A stretch of 64,000 nt of DNA from Limnomonas spitsbergensis (GCA_037349105.1 JAYJMM010000090.1:1290001-1354000); one strand, 5' to 3'. Shown: positions 22,551 through 34,800, numbered from the stretch's first letter. A program made the numbers and translations. The notes: generated by a model not told the origin, from the sequence alone.

Positions 22551-24639
22551 TGCTTCTGTCATTCTTAAAATACTGCAGCATTGGTGCAGCTGTGACAGCC
22601 TTGCTCTCCTGCCTGCCTTTACTGGCCTTACCCCTGTGGTCTTCTGAACCCATGGGCATAGTGGTGAACGACAACGATGTCAGCCTCTCGTTCAACTTGA
22701 ACACATGCAGTCGAATGTCAGACATATCGTCAGCCAATTTGCTCAAAACCAGCCTCTTTGCTCCCTTCCTGGAGGCAGGTTCCACGAGCCTTTGCTCAGG
22801 TTCCTCCTCCTGGCAGGGTTCTGGCAAGAATGACCTAGGACGAGCGTTGTGAGCTGCCTGTTTGAATCCTGCGGGTTTGGGCACCAGCCCAACCTGCGTC
22901 ATGAGTGCCACAGACTCGCTGAGCATCTCTGCCATAGTCTGTTGCCAGCCCTCTGGCTCAGCTTGCCCCGTTGGGCTGCTTAGGTGTGATACGTGTGCCG
23001 CTTGCTGAGCCTGACCCCCCTGGCCAGGCCCTGGCCGTTGGTACTGCCTGTTTTTCTGATTCCGCTCGTACGGCCTGCCTGCAGGTTGACCCTGCTGTGG
23101 CCTTGGCGGTAGCGGGTACTGCTGCTGCTGCGGCCTTGCCTGCCCAGTTGTAATGTCTGTAGCGAGTGGCGCAAGCCTGCGCTCATCCCTGGGCTTGGGC
23201 GCCCTGCAGTCCCTGGCCAGGTGCGCCGTGCTACCACACTGGTAGCATGCCTTGGCTGCCCCTGCAGCGCCTTCTGCGCTGTAATTTGGTGCCCCGGATT
23301 GATCTGCCCAGGTAACTCCTCTGGGTTTACCATCACTCCGCTGTTGTTGGGCAGCTGCTGAGCCTGCGGGGTTCACTGCCCCTTCAAGGCGCGTCCGCAT
23401 CTCCCACTGTCCAGTTCTCTCCTTCCTTGTTCTGTTGGGCTGCACCTCTCCCTGGCTAGGCCCACTGGCCATCTGTTTGAGGCTTGCGCCTCCCAGGTCC
23501 CCCATTTCCAGGGCAAACTTTTCCCACAGCACCACCTGCTGTGTGAGCACTGCGATCTGATCTTCATCCGTCATGCTGAGGTACCCCGGTACTGTCATAA
23601 CAAACTTGCCCAGTTTGGCCTTAGCAAGCGCTGGAAGTCCGTCATGGAACAGATGCGAGACAGAGTGCCTCCTGCCGAAGTGGTCCACTGCATCCCTTGA
23701 GATCTGCAGCAACTCTGCTGTTGACAGTACTCTGTGAGCAAATGCTTCCACCGTCTCCTCTGGCTTGACGTCAGGGTCGAGAGTGGTCTTCACTCCTAGC
23801 CTGAGATTGGAGATGGCTGTCCTCTCATCTGAGGTTGGCTTCCCCACTTCTGCTTGAACTACCTTGATCCACAAGGTTAGCAGCGAGGCTTCGCAACACT
23901 GCTCCTCTGCTGGGGCAATCCACAGCCCCCTGATCCTTTCTGCTTCTCTGGCAGCCCTGTCTCCTGCATGAGGCGCCGTCCTGATGGCTACCATCAGCGG
24001 CCCCACGCTAGCCGGCTTGCTGTCCCATAGCTTGACCAATGATTTCACCAGCATCGTCATAGCTGATGGCGACTGGCACGACCCAGCTATTTCTCCGGCC
24101 ACCACAGCCAGCGCTGGCGGGTCATCTGACAGCGCCAGCCTGTTGTGCGATCCCCAATATCCACACGCCTGGCAATATTTCCTGGCTGCAACCGCGCCTG
24201 GGTGCGACATATCCAACACCGGCACGTTGCCTTGGATAGCCGGGATTTTGGTGAATTTGGCTACCCCTGCCAGCTGCAGGACCATCTGCTGCTGCAGCTG
24301 CAGGTTCACCCTTGCCTGCTCCCTATCGAGCCTTTTCATTTCCTGGTCGTTGGACTCCTGCCTGGCTCCCGGCCTGCGCCTGTCCGTTCCTCCTGGTCCA
24401 GAATCTACTGATTCTGACCGTGACCCTGATCCTCCGCCGCCGCCCCTCGATGGGCTGCGACCTGAATGGTATCTGTCATGTCTGTAATAATCTTCCTCCT
24501 GATCATGATCTTCTCGTGATGGCAGTCTGCCAGCTCTTCCTGCGGAGCTTCTACTCCTATCAGGTGGCGGCCGTTCCGATTCACTTCTGCCTGGTCTTCT
24601 GTCAGAGCCAGGCCTCCAAGACTGTGCTCTGCCAGGTTC

Positions 24640-24895
24640 TGCCTGTCCCCTGGGCAGCTCCTGGTCTTGCCAATCCTGCTGCGTCCCTCTGCTGTGTTCA
24701 GCTGGCCCCCTGGGTGGCTCCTGGCTTTGCTGGCTTGGCTGTTCCCTGCCCTCTGCCTGCCCTCTGGGCGGCTCTTGGCTATGCCGGCTTGGCTGTTCCC
24801 TGCCATCTGCCTGCCCTCTGGGCGGCTCCTGGCTTTGCCTGCTTGGCTGTTCTCTGCTGTATGCCTGCCCCCTTGGCGGATCCTGGCTCTGCCAT
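24640..24895 (-). repeat. QEPPRGQA-type repeats in Gag B
   Basis: Five diverged units equivalent to the seven in copy A. In nucleotide terms the units are 54-63 bp. Confidence 0.8.
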
Positions 24896-26535
24896 CCTGG
24901 CTGCGTCCCGCCTGTGTAATTCCTGGCATAGGAATCAGACTGCGTTTCCTCTCTGGCTTCCTGCACTCTTGGACCACTGGTTCGCACTCTGCCTGCATGC
25001 TCATCCCTCCTGGTTCCACTCGCTGTGCCTGACTGCCTGTTCCTCAGGAATTCCTCGATGTAATCCACCTGGGTTTCCTGGCATGTGTTCCCTTTGTCCT
25101 CGACTATGCGTAGTAATGCGTAAGACTCTTGCCTGTTTGCTCTGCGTGTTGCTATGCCTTGCTCTGCCATCCTGGCAAGTGATCGGCTGGTCAACTCCGC
25201 CCTTTCGCTGGCGGCTGGGCTGCTGGCTCTGGGCGCTTCCCTGCCCCTTGGCCGTCCTCTGAGGCTTGGCTCGCTGCTGACCTCGAAGACCTCAGATCTG
25301 AGTGTTGGGGTTGGCGCGGCTCTTGCCTGCTGCTGCCACCTTTGCACCTCCCTGAGCTCCTCCGGCCGCTGCACTATTGTTTCAAATCCTTCCCATGCCT
25401 GGTCCTCCTCATCTTCTGGCTCGGATCCAGGTTCCACCTGATTTCCTGTTACCTCGTTGCACCATTCGTCTGCGAAGGCCTTAACAGCCAGGGCTGCTTC
25501 GCGTCCCGCCCTTCCCTTGGATACCTGTCCAAGGGCGGCTAACAGCGTCGCCCTGTCCTGCCCTGTGTGGGGAATACCCATCATGGCCTTTGTTGCCCAT
25601 CCCCGCAGATGATGGGCCTTGAACTCCTCAATGGCTGTGACCTGGTCCTGGAAATGCAAGAACGTCCGGGAGCAAACTTGCTTCCACAGGTCCGTTGCCC
25701 ACTGCAAAATTCCTGCCCAACCGATCGGCTGCATCTGTCCTTCTGACTCCTCTTCGCCGCACACTACTCCCCCAGCCCCGGAGCGCTCTGGCTCTCTAGG
25801 GCTGGTATCCTGCGCTCTTGATGGATCGTGAAAAAATCCTCGCAGGATTTCCTTGTGGCTGTCGTCTCTTTGCATCTGGCTGCTAGATCCCTCCTTGGAT
25901 TTCTGCACAGGTCTGCCTACGCTAGGCGGAAACCTGGACAGCGGCGTCCCATAGACTGTGGATCCCGCCCCTCTTCTAACCAGCACCCTGCGCGGTCGCA
26001 GCTGCTGCCTTGGACGCAGCCCTGCCTTAGGCTGCCGCCCCTTCTCTTCCTGAACTGGGTCTGACAGCTCCTCCTCGGATATTAGGTCAGCCCAAGGCTT
26101 TCCTACAGGCACAGCTGATTTTTCCCTCTCCTTGCTGACCTGCGAGTCCTGCCTGCCCGCTGCTGGCTGGGCCTCAGCTCCCTCGCGTTTGACCCCTGCA
26201 TGCACACTCCTGGCCTCTGTTTCCTCTGCTGTCATTCGCGGTTTGTCTGGGCAGGTTTTATCACTGCATGCAAACCCCCCTGGTGCTGCGGCTACCTCGG
26301 CCCTTTGATCCGGCTGGCTGGGCTCGTCTTTGACCCGTTGTGCAACCCTTGCCACCCTGGGCGGATTCTGCTGCGGCGTGGCTTCAGGATCACAGTTCTG
26401 CCGCGTGTCACAGCTCTGGGACACTTCCTTTGCTTGATCCAATATCAGCTCTGGTGTTCCCGCTTGAGTCTGCCACTGCTCAAATTCCAGGCTACCCCTG
26501 GAATCAGCGGGCACTGGACCCCCTCGACCGATGCC

Positions 26536-26823
26536 TTAACGCTTCACTAGTGCTGAGCCGTCTGCCTGCGCCCTTGCCTCTCTGGGCGGTACGCGGCCCG
26601 GTTCTGGCACCTTGCAGCCTTCTGCGGGCGGTTCCACTGGCCCTGCCAGCTTCTTCGCCACCAACAGGGCTTCTGCAACCAGCTCATCGCTAGCTTCCAT
26701 CAGGTTTACACCCGGCTCCAGCCCCCTCAGACGCCCACTCCTCCGTTGGACGTCAGGGTGCTGGTGCCTATCGGGATTCAGACCTACGTCTGTCATTCCT
26801 ACAGGCAATTTTACGAACCGCAC
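26536..26823 (-). pseudogene. N-terminal Gag extension of retroelement B before a TAA
   Basis: This is the same frame as the 2462-codon ORF, separated by TAA 26536-26538. Composition (LVAEALLVAKKLAGPVEPP) resembles the rest of the polyprotein. Upstream in frame there is a Cys-rich stretch (SCRGCRQHTCRTV) running into the leader; the natural start codon was not found. Confidence 0.5.
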
Positions 26824-27515
26824 GGTCCTGCAAGTGTGCTGGCGACACCCCCTACAGGATCTGCTAACGTTAGGCTTCTGCCCCCTTGTTCCTACTGCAA
26901 TCTGGTGAGGGTTTGCAAGTCAAGATCGGACGGCAGGTACAGCAATATGCAGGATAGGCCTCGCCTTCCTGCTTTTCTCCTCACTAATTTCAATCTGGCG
27001 GAATCCTCCTTCGCCTTTTCAGCTCTTCCCACCTTGCTGGCTGTGCTGCTTCTAGATGTCTCACGTCCTGCGTGGATGTCACACGCCCTGCGTGGATGTG
27101 GCCTCTTGCGTAGTGTCCGCTCAGCTCTGCGTCCCTGCGGGGATCCTTTGGCACACCCACAAGATTTCAAACTTGGATGTTCTATCCTCAAGTTCACTTC
27201 TGTCAATGATGAAAGATTGGATCCACCCGATCACAATCTGCAGTCACACAGGTAATTATCTGCTGGGTGTATAAATCCACAGCCCGATCTTCAAGCCACT
27301 CCTGGACTCAACACGAAGCTGCCACGCTCAATGATTCTCAGGGTTTAACTTGGCAATCTCTCTCTGGAGATTACCACAGCAAAGTGCAGTTCAAACACTG
27401 TCCAAGGTCGTTTGCATGCAAACAAAATTCCAATTCCGCTGCACAAGCACCTTTAGCAGGAATTGGCAAATCAGGCTGATCAGGCTAGATCCACTTCGTC
27501 CCTTTCTAAAGGACA
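26824..27515 (-). other. Leader of retroelement B, proximal part
   Basis: Sequence between the N-terminal Gag remnant and the leader block shared with copy A. A second reading frame (27206-26892) is open and Arg/Lys/Cys-rich (KSCGCAKGSPQGRR) and might be the original Gag N-terminus in another frame; I cannot confirm this. Confidence 0.4.
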
Positions 27516-27948
27516 CGCGATGTGCGCTTCAGGTCCGTGGCGGACTTCTTTCCTCACGGCAGTGACGGACGCCTACGGGCAGGCTCAGTGACTCTTCACT
27601 GGCTGCGAGTGCTCAGCGAGTTAAGCAGCTGAGCTGGATATTTGTATGTATAGCAATAGACTATGGTAGCGTAGGCCTTATGGCCGTCTGGGCGCGATCC
27701 AGCTGGGCTATGTTAAGGGCACTTACCGCGCGACACGCGGTGAGGTAGCCGGGAGTAGACTGCGTACTTCTTCTTCTGCAGGGTCTCGGTTATCTACTGG
27801 GGTACTTGTTTCCAGCTAGTTCAGCTGAGGCTGAGCTAGACTTGACTCGGATTAAGGTACTGACTTATTAGAACGCAGTAGGTCTCATACAAGGATGACG
27901 GCCGGTGCTTGTTACAATAGAGGTCTGTCCTTTAGAAAGGGACGAAGT
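27493..27948. repeat. 23-bp perfect inverted repeat in the B leader
   Basis: 27493-27515 and 27926-27948 are exact reverse complements, with 410 bp between them. Copy A has only one diverged arm (about 8219-8241). The second arm lies where the shared leader block ends, so it may mark a rearrangement or an RNA stem. Confidence 0.85.
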
Positions 27949-28141
27949 AACTAGTTTAGGCAATTGCCGGGATACAGGGACCCGGCAGGCCCAATTCAGA
28001 GTACGGTAAATTCACCCTGCGTAAGCGGGTTTCTAGGTCTCAGTTCAAATCAGGAGACTCCGCAGAGAAGCTGCGGAGGCTCCGTGGCCGCTAGTGGCGG
28101 CTCAAACGGTTCTGTCACGTATACGGTAATATACTGTGACA
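27516..28141 (-). mobile_element. Leader block of retroelement B shared with copy A
   Basis: Reverse complement aligns along its length to 8021-8646. Homology ends abruptly at 28141, where a 5' LTR should begin, so the 5' LTR has been lost. An imperfect palindrome (GTCAC...GTGAC around 28115-28141) sits at this edge. Confidence 0.75.
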
Positions 28142-29386
28142 TGTCCCTACCCCTCATGATGGTGTTGATCGTGCCAGCCAGCTTGGTGCCGGTGGAGCGC
28201 CGACAACCATAAGCCCCGAAGTACAAAGTATTTTGCTAGTACTTAACAAGGTGTGAGGCCAGCCGCCCGACCCTAGAAAGCCCGAGACGCAAGCACAGAA
28301 AAGTAGCCGGCACAGGACCCGGGTGCACATGAGCCCCTCTTCGTCAGCTGAGAAGCTGCAAGCAAGCGCAGGAAATAAAGGTACACGACCAACAAGCACT
28401 TGCACGGCCCAGACGTCTTTAGCTTCCGGTAGTTGGATTGGGGATTAGGACTTTTTGTTTTGTTTTTGAGGGGGTCTCTTTCCTCTCTCTCTTTATTTTC
28501 CAACCTTACTGTTGGACGCCGACGCGGCCGAGCTTAGCAGCATGGCCCAGTGGTGTAACGTCATTGACTTGTACGGCGACAATAAATCATGCATACAAAC
28601 TTAGAGTAATGTCTGAATAAAAAAACTGGTACCCCACCTCTGCAGTCGTTACCCCACCAGCTAAAGCACACGCACTACCACAAAAATGCAAGCTTTCTAC
28701 GCGGTTTGGGTTTAAGTGGGCAACTGTGAATCAAAGAACCACAATGCTCGCCCCAAGGGGTGCGGGCACCCGGCCCTCGGTTCAATGACGTTGCACCACT
28801 GGGCCCTTGTCAAGAAGGCTCGGCCACTCGGGCACCCAACTGTTCAGAAGGGACAAAAGAAGAAACTTGGGGAAGAGGGGGGGGAATGAACAAAAGGAAG
28901 GGCCGAAAAGGTAAACAAGTCCGACTTAAAGCTATCACAAAAGCAAGAGCATCCCACCCCTAGTGCCGCTCGGCCTGGTACAGCTGGACAGCTGGTGGAA
29001 CTTGAAGTTCCACCCCCTCGGAGCCTCCGGTGTGGTGCGGGGTATGCGGGGTTGAGAGCTGGCTTGTAGCCGGTGTAGTGGGGGTCTTATCAGAGGGCTG
29101 CTCTTAGGAAGGCGTAAGCTTATCATCCAATTCATACACAATCCCAGTGTGGTCACACTTGCTTACGGGCAGTTGTTCTTGATTCTTTGAAGATCTCTAG
29201 CAATACATAACAGCAATACACTTCATATGGCAATACAAAGGAACTAGCTGGATAATTCAGGAACGGCATATTTCTGAACTTTCCTGAAAGCCAACATACG
29301 TACCATTTGTGCTTGAGTTGGCAAACGCTTCCGCATGGGTCGTCCACGTTATTTTTCACGACTGATTTGCTCATAATGAGCAACCC
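28142..29386. other. Gene-free interval
   Basis: No supported gene. A short - strand stretch (about 28148-28205) reads as codon-like sequence ending in AGG|GGTAGG and could be a broken exon. Otherwise the only structure is an inverted repeat at 28526-28823. Confidence 0.5.
28526..28823. repeat. Inverted repeat of about 300 bp (MITE-like)
   Basis: Arms 28526-28567 and 28782-28823 are inverted copies. The inner 24 bp (28544-28567 against 28782-28805) differ at one base. The interior is non-coding. The left arm has a weak resemblance to an RNA polymerase III A box, which I do not consider sufficient for a tRNA or SINE call. Confidence 0.55.
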
Positions 29387-29393
29387 GCAACTC
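29387..29393. repeat. Left target-site duplication GCAACTC
   Basis: The 7-bp GCAACTC directly precedes CAGATAAG of the left terminus. The same 7 bp directly follows CTTATCTG at 35145-35151. Confidence 0.85.
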
Positions 29394-29549
29394 CAGATAA
29401 GTCTTCCACTCAAACTCTAATACCGTACGTACCGTATACCAGATTTCTTTCAACCACATAAGAGATCGCCCAACGTCATACGCTTAGGGTACGCTTAGGG
29501 TGTAGGACAGCCAGCCCAAGAATTGATGCGCCTCGCGCAGCCAGCATTA
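29394..29549 (+). repeat. Left terminal inverted repeat
   Basis: Aligns to the reverse complement of 35144-35022 with scattered mismatches and a roughly 10-bp extra TTAGGG-containing duplication. Similarity ends inward at the CGCGCAGC motif. Confidence 0.85.
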
Positions 29550-29619
29550 ACATACTTCAGCAATTTTAGGTGGGCACCTGAGCTTACATAAAACGCCGAA
29601 GGAGTTTAGGGTTGGGAGT

Positions 29620-29930
29620 TAGTTTGGCCATCAATAGAAACCTTCGACAAGAGTTGCGCAATGTACTGTGCCACAGGGCGAATTGAGTAGCGTGAAACAA
29701 ATTCATCGATGCGGAGGAACTCTTTGAAGACGCCATAGATGCCCAGGAGTAGCTCATCCAGGAGAAGGAGGACGAGGATATTGGATTATTTGGATTACTC
29801 CTGGCTGCTGATGCCGAAATGGCCTTACACGCAACAGCAGCAGGTCTCAATCAGGCAGTTAATTACCGGCACAATGTGGGCAGGACAGCAGATATTAGAT
29901 GCCGTGAGAACGATGCATGCAGTAGCTACC
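29620..29930. other. Non-repeat spacer inside the TIR element
   Basis: About 300 bp without tandem structure or a recognisable gene, between the left TIR and the first array. Confidence 0.5.
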
Positions 29931-30700
29931 CGCATGCATGCCAATACACCTTCCGCATGCAGTTGCTCCCCGCAGGCAAGCCGGCTCCCCACTTGAATGA
30001 CAACACCGTGCCTGCATGCAGAGCATCCCACTGGCACGACAGCACTCCGCATGCATGTAGAAGCGTTCCACCGGCAGGACAGCACCCTGCCAGCATGCAA
30101 AGCACCCAGCCGGCATAACGTGCGCCCGGCCATACGGATTGCACCCTGCGTGCATGCAGTGGCGCCACACGGGCACGACAAATCCTTGCCTACATATGGC
30201 CCCGCCAGCACGACAGCACCCTGCTTGCATGCATGCACCCCACTGGCATGACAGCAACAGCATGCATACAAAGGTCCCCGACATCATGACAACACCCTGC
30301 TTGCTTGCATAGCACCCTGCATGCATGCATATGGCTCCAACAGCACGACAGTACCTGCTGGCATGCATAGTACCCCACCTGTATGACAGCACCCCGCCTG
30401 CGTACAAGGTGCCCCGACATCATGACAACACCCTGTTTACTTGCACAGCATCCTCCATGCATGCATCTAGCCTTGCCGGCACGACAACATCATGCGTGCC
30501 TGCAGTAGCGCCCGACCGGCACGACCCCACTGACATGCACTGCATGCATGCTGATGCACCTTGGCCCCACCTACCTCTGGCAGAAAGACATACGGTACAC
30601 TCTATGCATGATGCCTAACTACCTACCTCACTGGCATGCACTTCCTGTGGGCAACAAAACAGCCACACCCACTGGCATGAACTACATGCACCCTTTAGCA
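29930..30700. repeat. Degenerate array of about 40-bp units
   Basis: Loose repeats around ACTGGCACGACAGCACC and CATGCATGCA, spaced roughly 40 bp. They look like old relatives of the adjacent 41-bp minisatellite. Confidence 0.6.
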
Positions 30701-30714
30701 CCCTCACCCCAACA

Positions 30715-31690
30715 GACATGCTCTGCCTGCACATTGCAGCACCGCCGCACCCACTGTCATGTACTGCTTGTGCGCAGCAGCACCATTGCACCCACTGGCA
30801 TGTACTGCCTGTGTGCAGCAACACCACTGCACCCACTGGCATGTACTGCCTGTGCACAGCAGCACCACTGTACCCACTGACATGTACTGCCTGTGTGCAG
30901 CGGCACCACTGCACCCACTGGCATGTACTGCATGTGCGCAGCAGCACCACTGCACCCACTAACATGCACTGCCTGTGCACAGCAGCACCACTGTACCCAC
31001 TGACATGCACTGCCTGTGCGCAGCGGCACCACTGCACCCACTGGCATGTACTGCATGTGCGCAGCAGCACCACTACACCCACTGACATGCACTGCCTGTG
31101 TGCAGCAGCACCACTGCACCCACTGGCATGTACTGCCTGTGCGCAACAGCACCACTGCACCAACTGGCATGTACTGCATGTGCGCAGCAGCACCACTGCG
31201 TCCACTACCATGCACTGCCTGTGCGCAGCAGCACCACTGCACCCACTGACATGCACTGCCTGTGCGCAGCAGCACCACTGCACCCACTACCATGCACTGC
31301 CTGTGCGCAGCAGAACCACAGCACCCAATGGCATGCACTGCCTGTGTGCAGCAGTACCACTGCACCCATTGGCATGTACTGCCTGTTCGCAGCAGCACCA
31401 CTGCACCCAATGGCATTTACTGTCTGTGCGCAGCAGCACCACTGCACCCAATGGCATGTACTGTCTGTGCGCAGCAGCACCACTGCACCCAATGGCATGC
31501 ATTGCATGTGCGCAGCAGCACCATTGCAACCACTGGCATGCACTGCATGTGCGCAGCAGCACCACCGCACCCACTGGCATGCACTGCCTGTGTGCAGCAT
31601 TACCACCGCACCCACTAGCATGCACTGCCTGTGCGCAGCAGCACCACTACACCCACTGGCATGCACTGCATGTGTGCTACAGTACCGCAG
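30715..31690. repeat. 41-bp minisatellite
   Basis: About 23 units with the core CACTGCACCCACTGGCATG plus TGCCTGTGCGCAGCAG. Unit starts at 30795, 30836 and 30877 give a 41-bp period. As 41 is not a multiple of 3 and no frame of the unit has a stop, long ORFs appear on both strands with a 41-residue repeat. These are not genes. Confidence 0.9.
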
Positions 31691-32019
31691 CACACACTGA
31701 CATGCAACACATACACGGTGATGCATCGCCGTACCCACTGGCATGCACTGCCAGCTTGCTGCTGTACCCAGTGGTATGCAGTCATGCCAGCACTGCTGTA
31801 GCGCTTCACCCACTAGTATGCACTGTATGCCAACACTGCTGCAGTACCGGACCCACCAGCATGCACTGCATGTATGCTGAAGCATGAATGCACTCACAGA
31901 CATGCACCGCCTGTATGCTGAAGCATGACCGCACTCATTGGCATGCATTGCCCCTTCGCTGCAGTACTGCAGCACCCCCACTACCATGAATGGCATGTGC
32001 AATGGAATCCAACGAGTGA

Positions 32020-32690
32020 CAATACCAGTTCATGTGCCTTGTGTTCTGAGTTCCGTGAATGGATACCGGTTGTGGTTTATGGATGCTTAGGACAGAAGCT
32101 TCAGCCCAACAGCCATTGATAACACAACATTGAAGGCACTGAACATTGGAAGCCAATCAGTCCCGCAGCCACTTCAGCTGCCTTGTGTCATGAGTTACGT
32201 GCATGGATACTGGTAATGGTCCATCGATGCTTGGGATATGAGCTTTAGCTTAACAGCCATTGACAACGCAATAACGGTGAAGATGCACACTACTGGAAGC
32301 AAATCAGTACGCATCTACTTAATCTGCCTAGTGTAATGAGTTACGAGAATGGATATTGGCAGTGGTCCATGAATGCTTAGCATAGGGGCTTCAGCCCAAC
32401 AGCCATTGATTGACAACACAGCAGTGATGGCGATGCACATTGGAGGCCAAGCAGTCATGCAACCACTTCATCTACCTTGTGTTATGAGATCCAGGAATGG
32501 ATACCAGTAGTGTACTGGTGATGCACCTGTTAGATTTTGGGTGCCAAGCTGACATTCATAACACAATAGTGATGGCACGACATACTGGAAGCCTATTAGC
32601 CCCGCAGCAACTTAATCTCGCTTGTGTTATGCAGTCCGGGAACTTTGTATACCAGTAGTGGTCATTGGGAGCGAAACAGCCCCACAACTC
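32020..32690. repeat. 146-bp tandem repeat, five copies
   Basis: The marker CCTTGTGTTATGAGTTAC-like sequence recurs at 32037, 32181, 32327, 32475 and 32620 (intervals 144-148 bp). Confidence 0.85.
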
Positions 32691-34130
32691 CTGCTCAGAA
32701 GTCTAGCAAACTGGAACTGCAGTTCTAGAGTATGTCAACAAAGGCATAGCATTAGTTTTCTGAAGGAATTTGGACAGCCGCAAGTTGGCCTCAGCCACCG
32801 CGGCACCCTGAAAGCTGGGCCAAGAGGGCCATTGAGAGCAAAAGAGCCCCCAAACACCTCCTCAGAATTAAATCAAACTGAAGCAGCAGTCCTAAAATAT
32901 TTCAACAAAGGCATAGCATTACTTTATGGAGGAGTTTGGACACCTGCAAGTTGGCCTCAGCCACAGCGGCGCCCTCAAATCGGGGGGGCCGAGAGGACCA
33001 TTGAGAGCGAAAAGCCCCAAAACACCTTCTCGTAATTCTTCCGAACTGAAACAGCACTCCTGATATTTGTCAACAAAGGCATAGCATTGGTGTTCTGGAG
33101 GAATTTGGACATCTGCAAGTTGGCTTCAGCCACCGCGGCGCCCTCAAAGCGGGGGCCCAGAGGGCCATTGAGAGCAAAAAGCCCCCCAAACACCTCATAA
33201 TTCTTCCAAACTTGAGCAGCAAGCCTGAAATATTTAAACAAGGGCATAGCATTGGTGTTCTGGAGGAATTTGGACACATGAAAATTGGCCTCAGCCACTG
33301 CGGCGCCCTCAAAGCGGGGCCAAGAGGGCCATTCAGAGCGAAACCCCGGAACAACTTCTCAAAATTCAACCAAGCTGGTACAGCACTCCTGATGTATATC
33401 AACAAAGGAATCGCATTGGTGTCCTGGAGGAGTTAGGATACTTGCAAGTTGGCCTAAGCCTCCGCGGCGCCCTGAAAGCGGGGCTAGAAGGGCCATCGAG
33501 AGCGAAAAAGCCCCCAAACAACTTCTCAGAATTCAACCAAACTGGAACAGCACTCCTGATATATGTCAACAAAGGCATCGCATTGGTGTTCTGGAGGAAT
33601 ACGGACACCTGCAAGTTGGTCTCAGCCACCGTGGCGCCCTCAAAGCAGGGCCGAGAGGGCCATTGACAGCGGAAAAAACCCAAAACGCCTTCTCAGATAT
33701 CAACCATACTGGATCAGCAGTCCTAAAATATGTCAAGAAAGGCATAGCATTAGTTTCTGGAGGAATTTGGATACCAGCAAGTAGGCCTCAGCTACCGTGG
33801 CAGTGTGGCACCCTTAAAGCAGGGGCCGAGAGGGCCATTGAGAGCAAAACGGCATACCCAAAACACGACTTCAGAATTTAACCAAACTGGAACAGCAGTC
33901 CTAATATCTGTCAACTATGTCTGCCAGTGGTTTTCCTAAGGAATAAGGACACCAGTAAGTAGGCTGCAGCTACCAGTGCAGCCTTTAAAGGAGAGCCGAG
34001 GGGGCCATTGAGAGCCAAACGGTCCCTTATTACATCCTCAGAATTGAACAAAACTGGACACGCAATCTTGAACTGTGTCAACGAAGTCACAGGTGTCTGA
34101 GGGAATAAAGAAACCTGAGAGTTGGTCTCA
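32690..34130. repeat. 167-bp satellite, about nine copies
   Basis: CAACAAAGGCATAGCATT recurs at 32736, 32903, 33071, 33235, 33400, 33567, 33733, 33911 and 34079 (intervals 164-178 bp). Each unit also carries a GGCGCCCTCAAAGCGGGG-like block. Units become more diverged at the 3' end. Confidence 0.9.
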
Positions 34131-34800
34131 GCTACACATGCAGCCACCGGCAAGGCGTTGCACATACGGGAGGGCACAATGCATGAGGACGTGGTGCTGC
34201 AATGACTGTCAGGGCGGGCACAGTGCGGACGGGTGGGGAGCTGCGACCAATGTCAGGGCGAAACACATACGTGCGGTCGTTGCGCATTAGGGCTGGGAGC
34301 TGCCACCCACAGCGGGGAGCTGCAGGGCAATGCAATTAATGACACGGCGCTCGACATACGGGGGACATTGAGCATCAGGGTAGTGCGCAGCAACGACAAG
34401 CACGGTGCACAAACAGGCAAGCGCCACACATACAAGCGGGTTGCAGAGGATGCGGGTGGGCACTAACGACAACCACCGGCAGGGACTTAGGTAGCTGTGC
34501 ATGGGGCGGATTACAGAGCATGCAGGTGGGACACTGCAACCACCAGCATGGCGTTGCACACGGGCAGGCGCTTAGCATGCAAGTTGGGCACTACAGCCAC
34601 TACCAGGGCGTTGCGCCCTCGGGCGGGTGCTGTGTATTAGGGTAAGGCGTTGTGCATGCAGGTGGCGCTGGTCAGGTGCTCCACATACTGGCAAGGCATG
34701 GTGCTGTGACTGTTGGACTGTTGTGCATGCGGCCATGCACCCACCGGCAGAATAGAGCAAGACAGCATCAACCAGCAAGGCGTTGTGTACGCGGCAAGAT
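34130..34800. repeat. Degenerate GC-rich repeats near the right TIR
   Basis: Recurring GGCAAGGCGTTGCACA and GGGAGCTGC motifs without an even period. No coding content. Confidence 0.5.

Larger units (their letters stand above)
19126..26514 (-). pseudogene. Gag-protease-linker polyprotein of retroelement B (2462 codons)
   Basis: One open frame holds, in order: an acidic/basic N-terminal region; a Gag block with five QEPPRGQA-like repeats (24640-24895); the Gag core; a CCHC knuckle (CYQCGSTAHLARDC, 23210-23253); a retropepsin-like DSACSCHVIT motif (22456-22492); a long charged linker with a CxxC cluster and coiled-coil-like segments; a second CCHC knuckle (CFNCLKPGHYANAC, 20399-20440); and about 450 unassigned residues. 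That Gag and protease share a frame argues against programmed frameshifting between them. The first codon at 26514 is GTG, and in-frame coding character continues upstream across a TAA (26536-26538), so the true start lies further 5'. The end is TAG 19126-19128, with coding character continuing beyond it. Confidence 0.85.
10843..28141 (-). mobile_element. Giant Ty3/gypsy-like retroelement copy B with methyltransferase and PHD finger
   Basis: On the - strand the order is leader (28141-26824), Gag, retropepsin motif, linker with a second zinc knuckle, unassigned region, RT, RNase H, DNMT3-like methyltransferase, integrase end, PHD finger, 3' UTR, purine tract and LTR. The 5' LTR is missing: leader homology stops at 28141 and no LTR sequence follows. 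Several frameshifts in the RT region, five in-frame stops and an integrase without its catalytic Asp residues show the copy is dead as assembled. Some one-base breaks fall in homopolymers and could be assembly errors. At about 17 kb it is much larger than typical gypsy elements. Confidence 0.9.

Noticed and set aside
28541..28570. tRNA gene or SINE promoter from the A-box-like TGGCCCAGTGG
   Set aside because: No B box at the proper distance, no cloverleaf, and the sequence is one arm of an inverted repeat.
30615..32002. Long ORFs on both strands (up to 389 codons) rich in Cys, His and Thr
   Set aside because: They arise from the 41-bp minisatellite, which has no stop in any frame; the peptide repeats with the 41-residue period expected from the DNA repeat.
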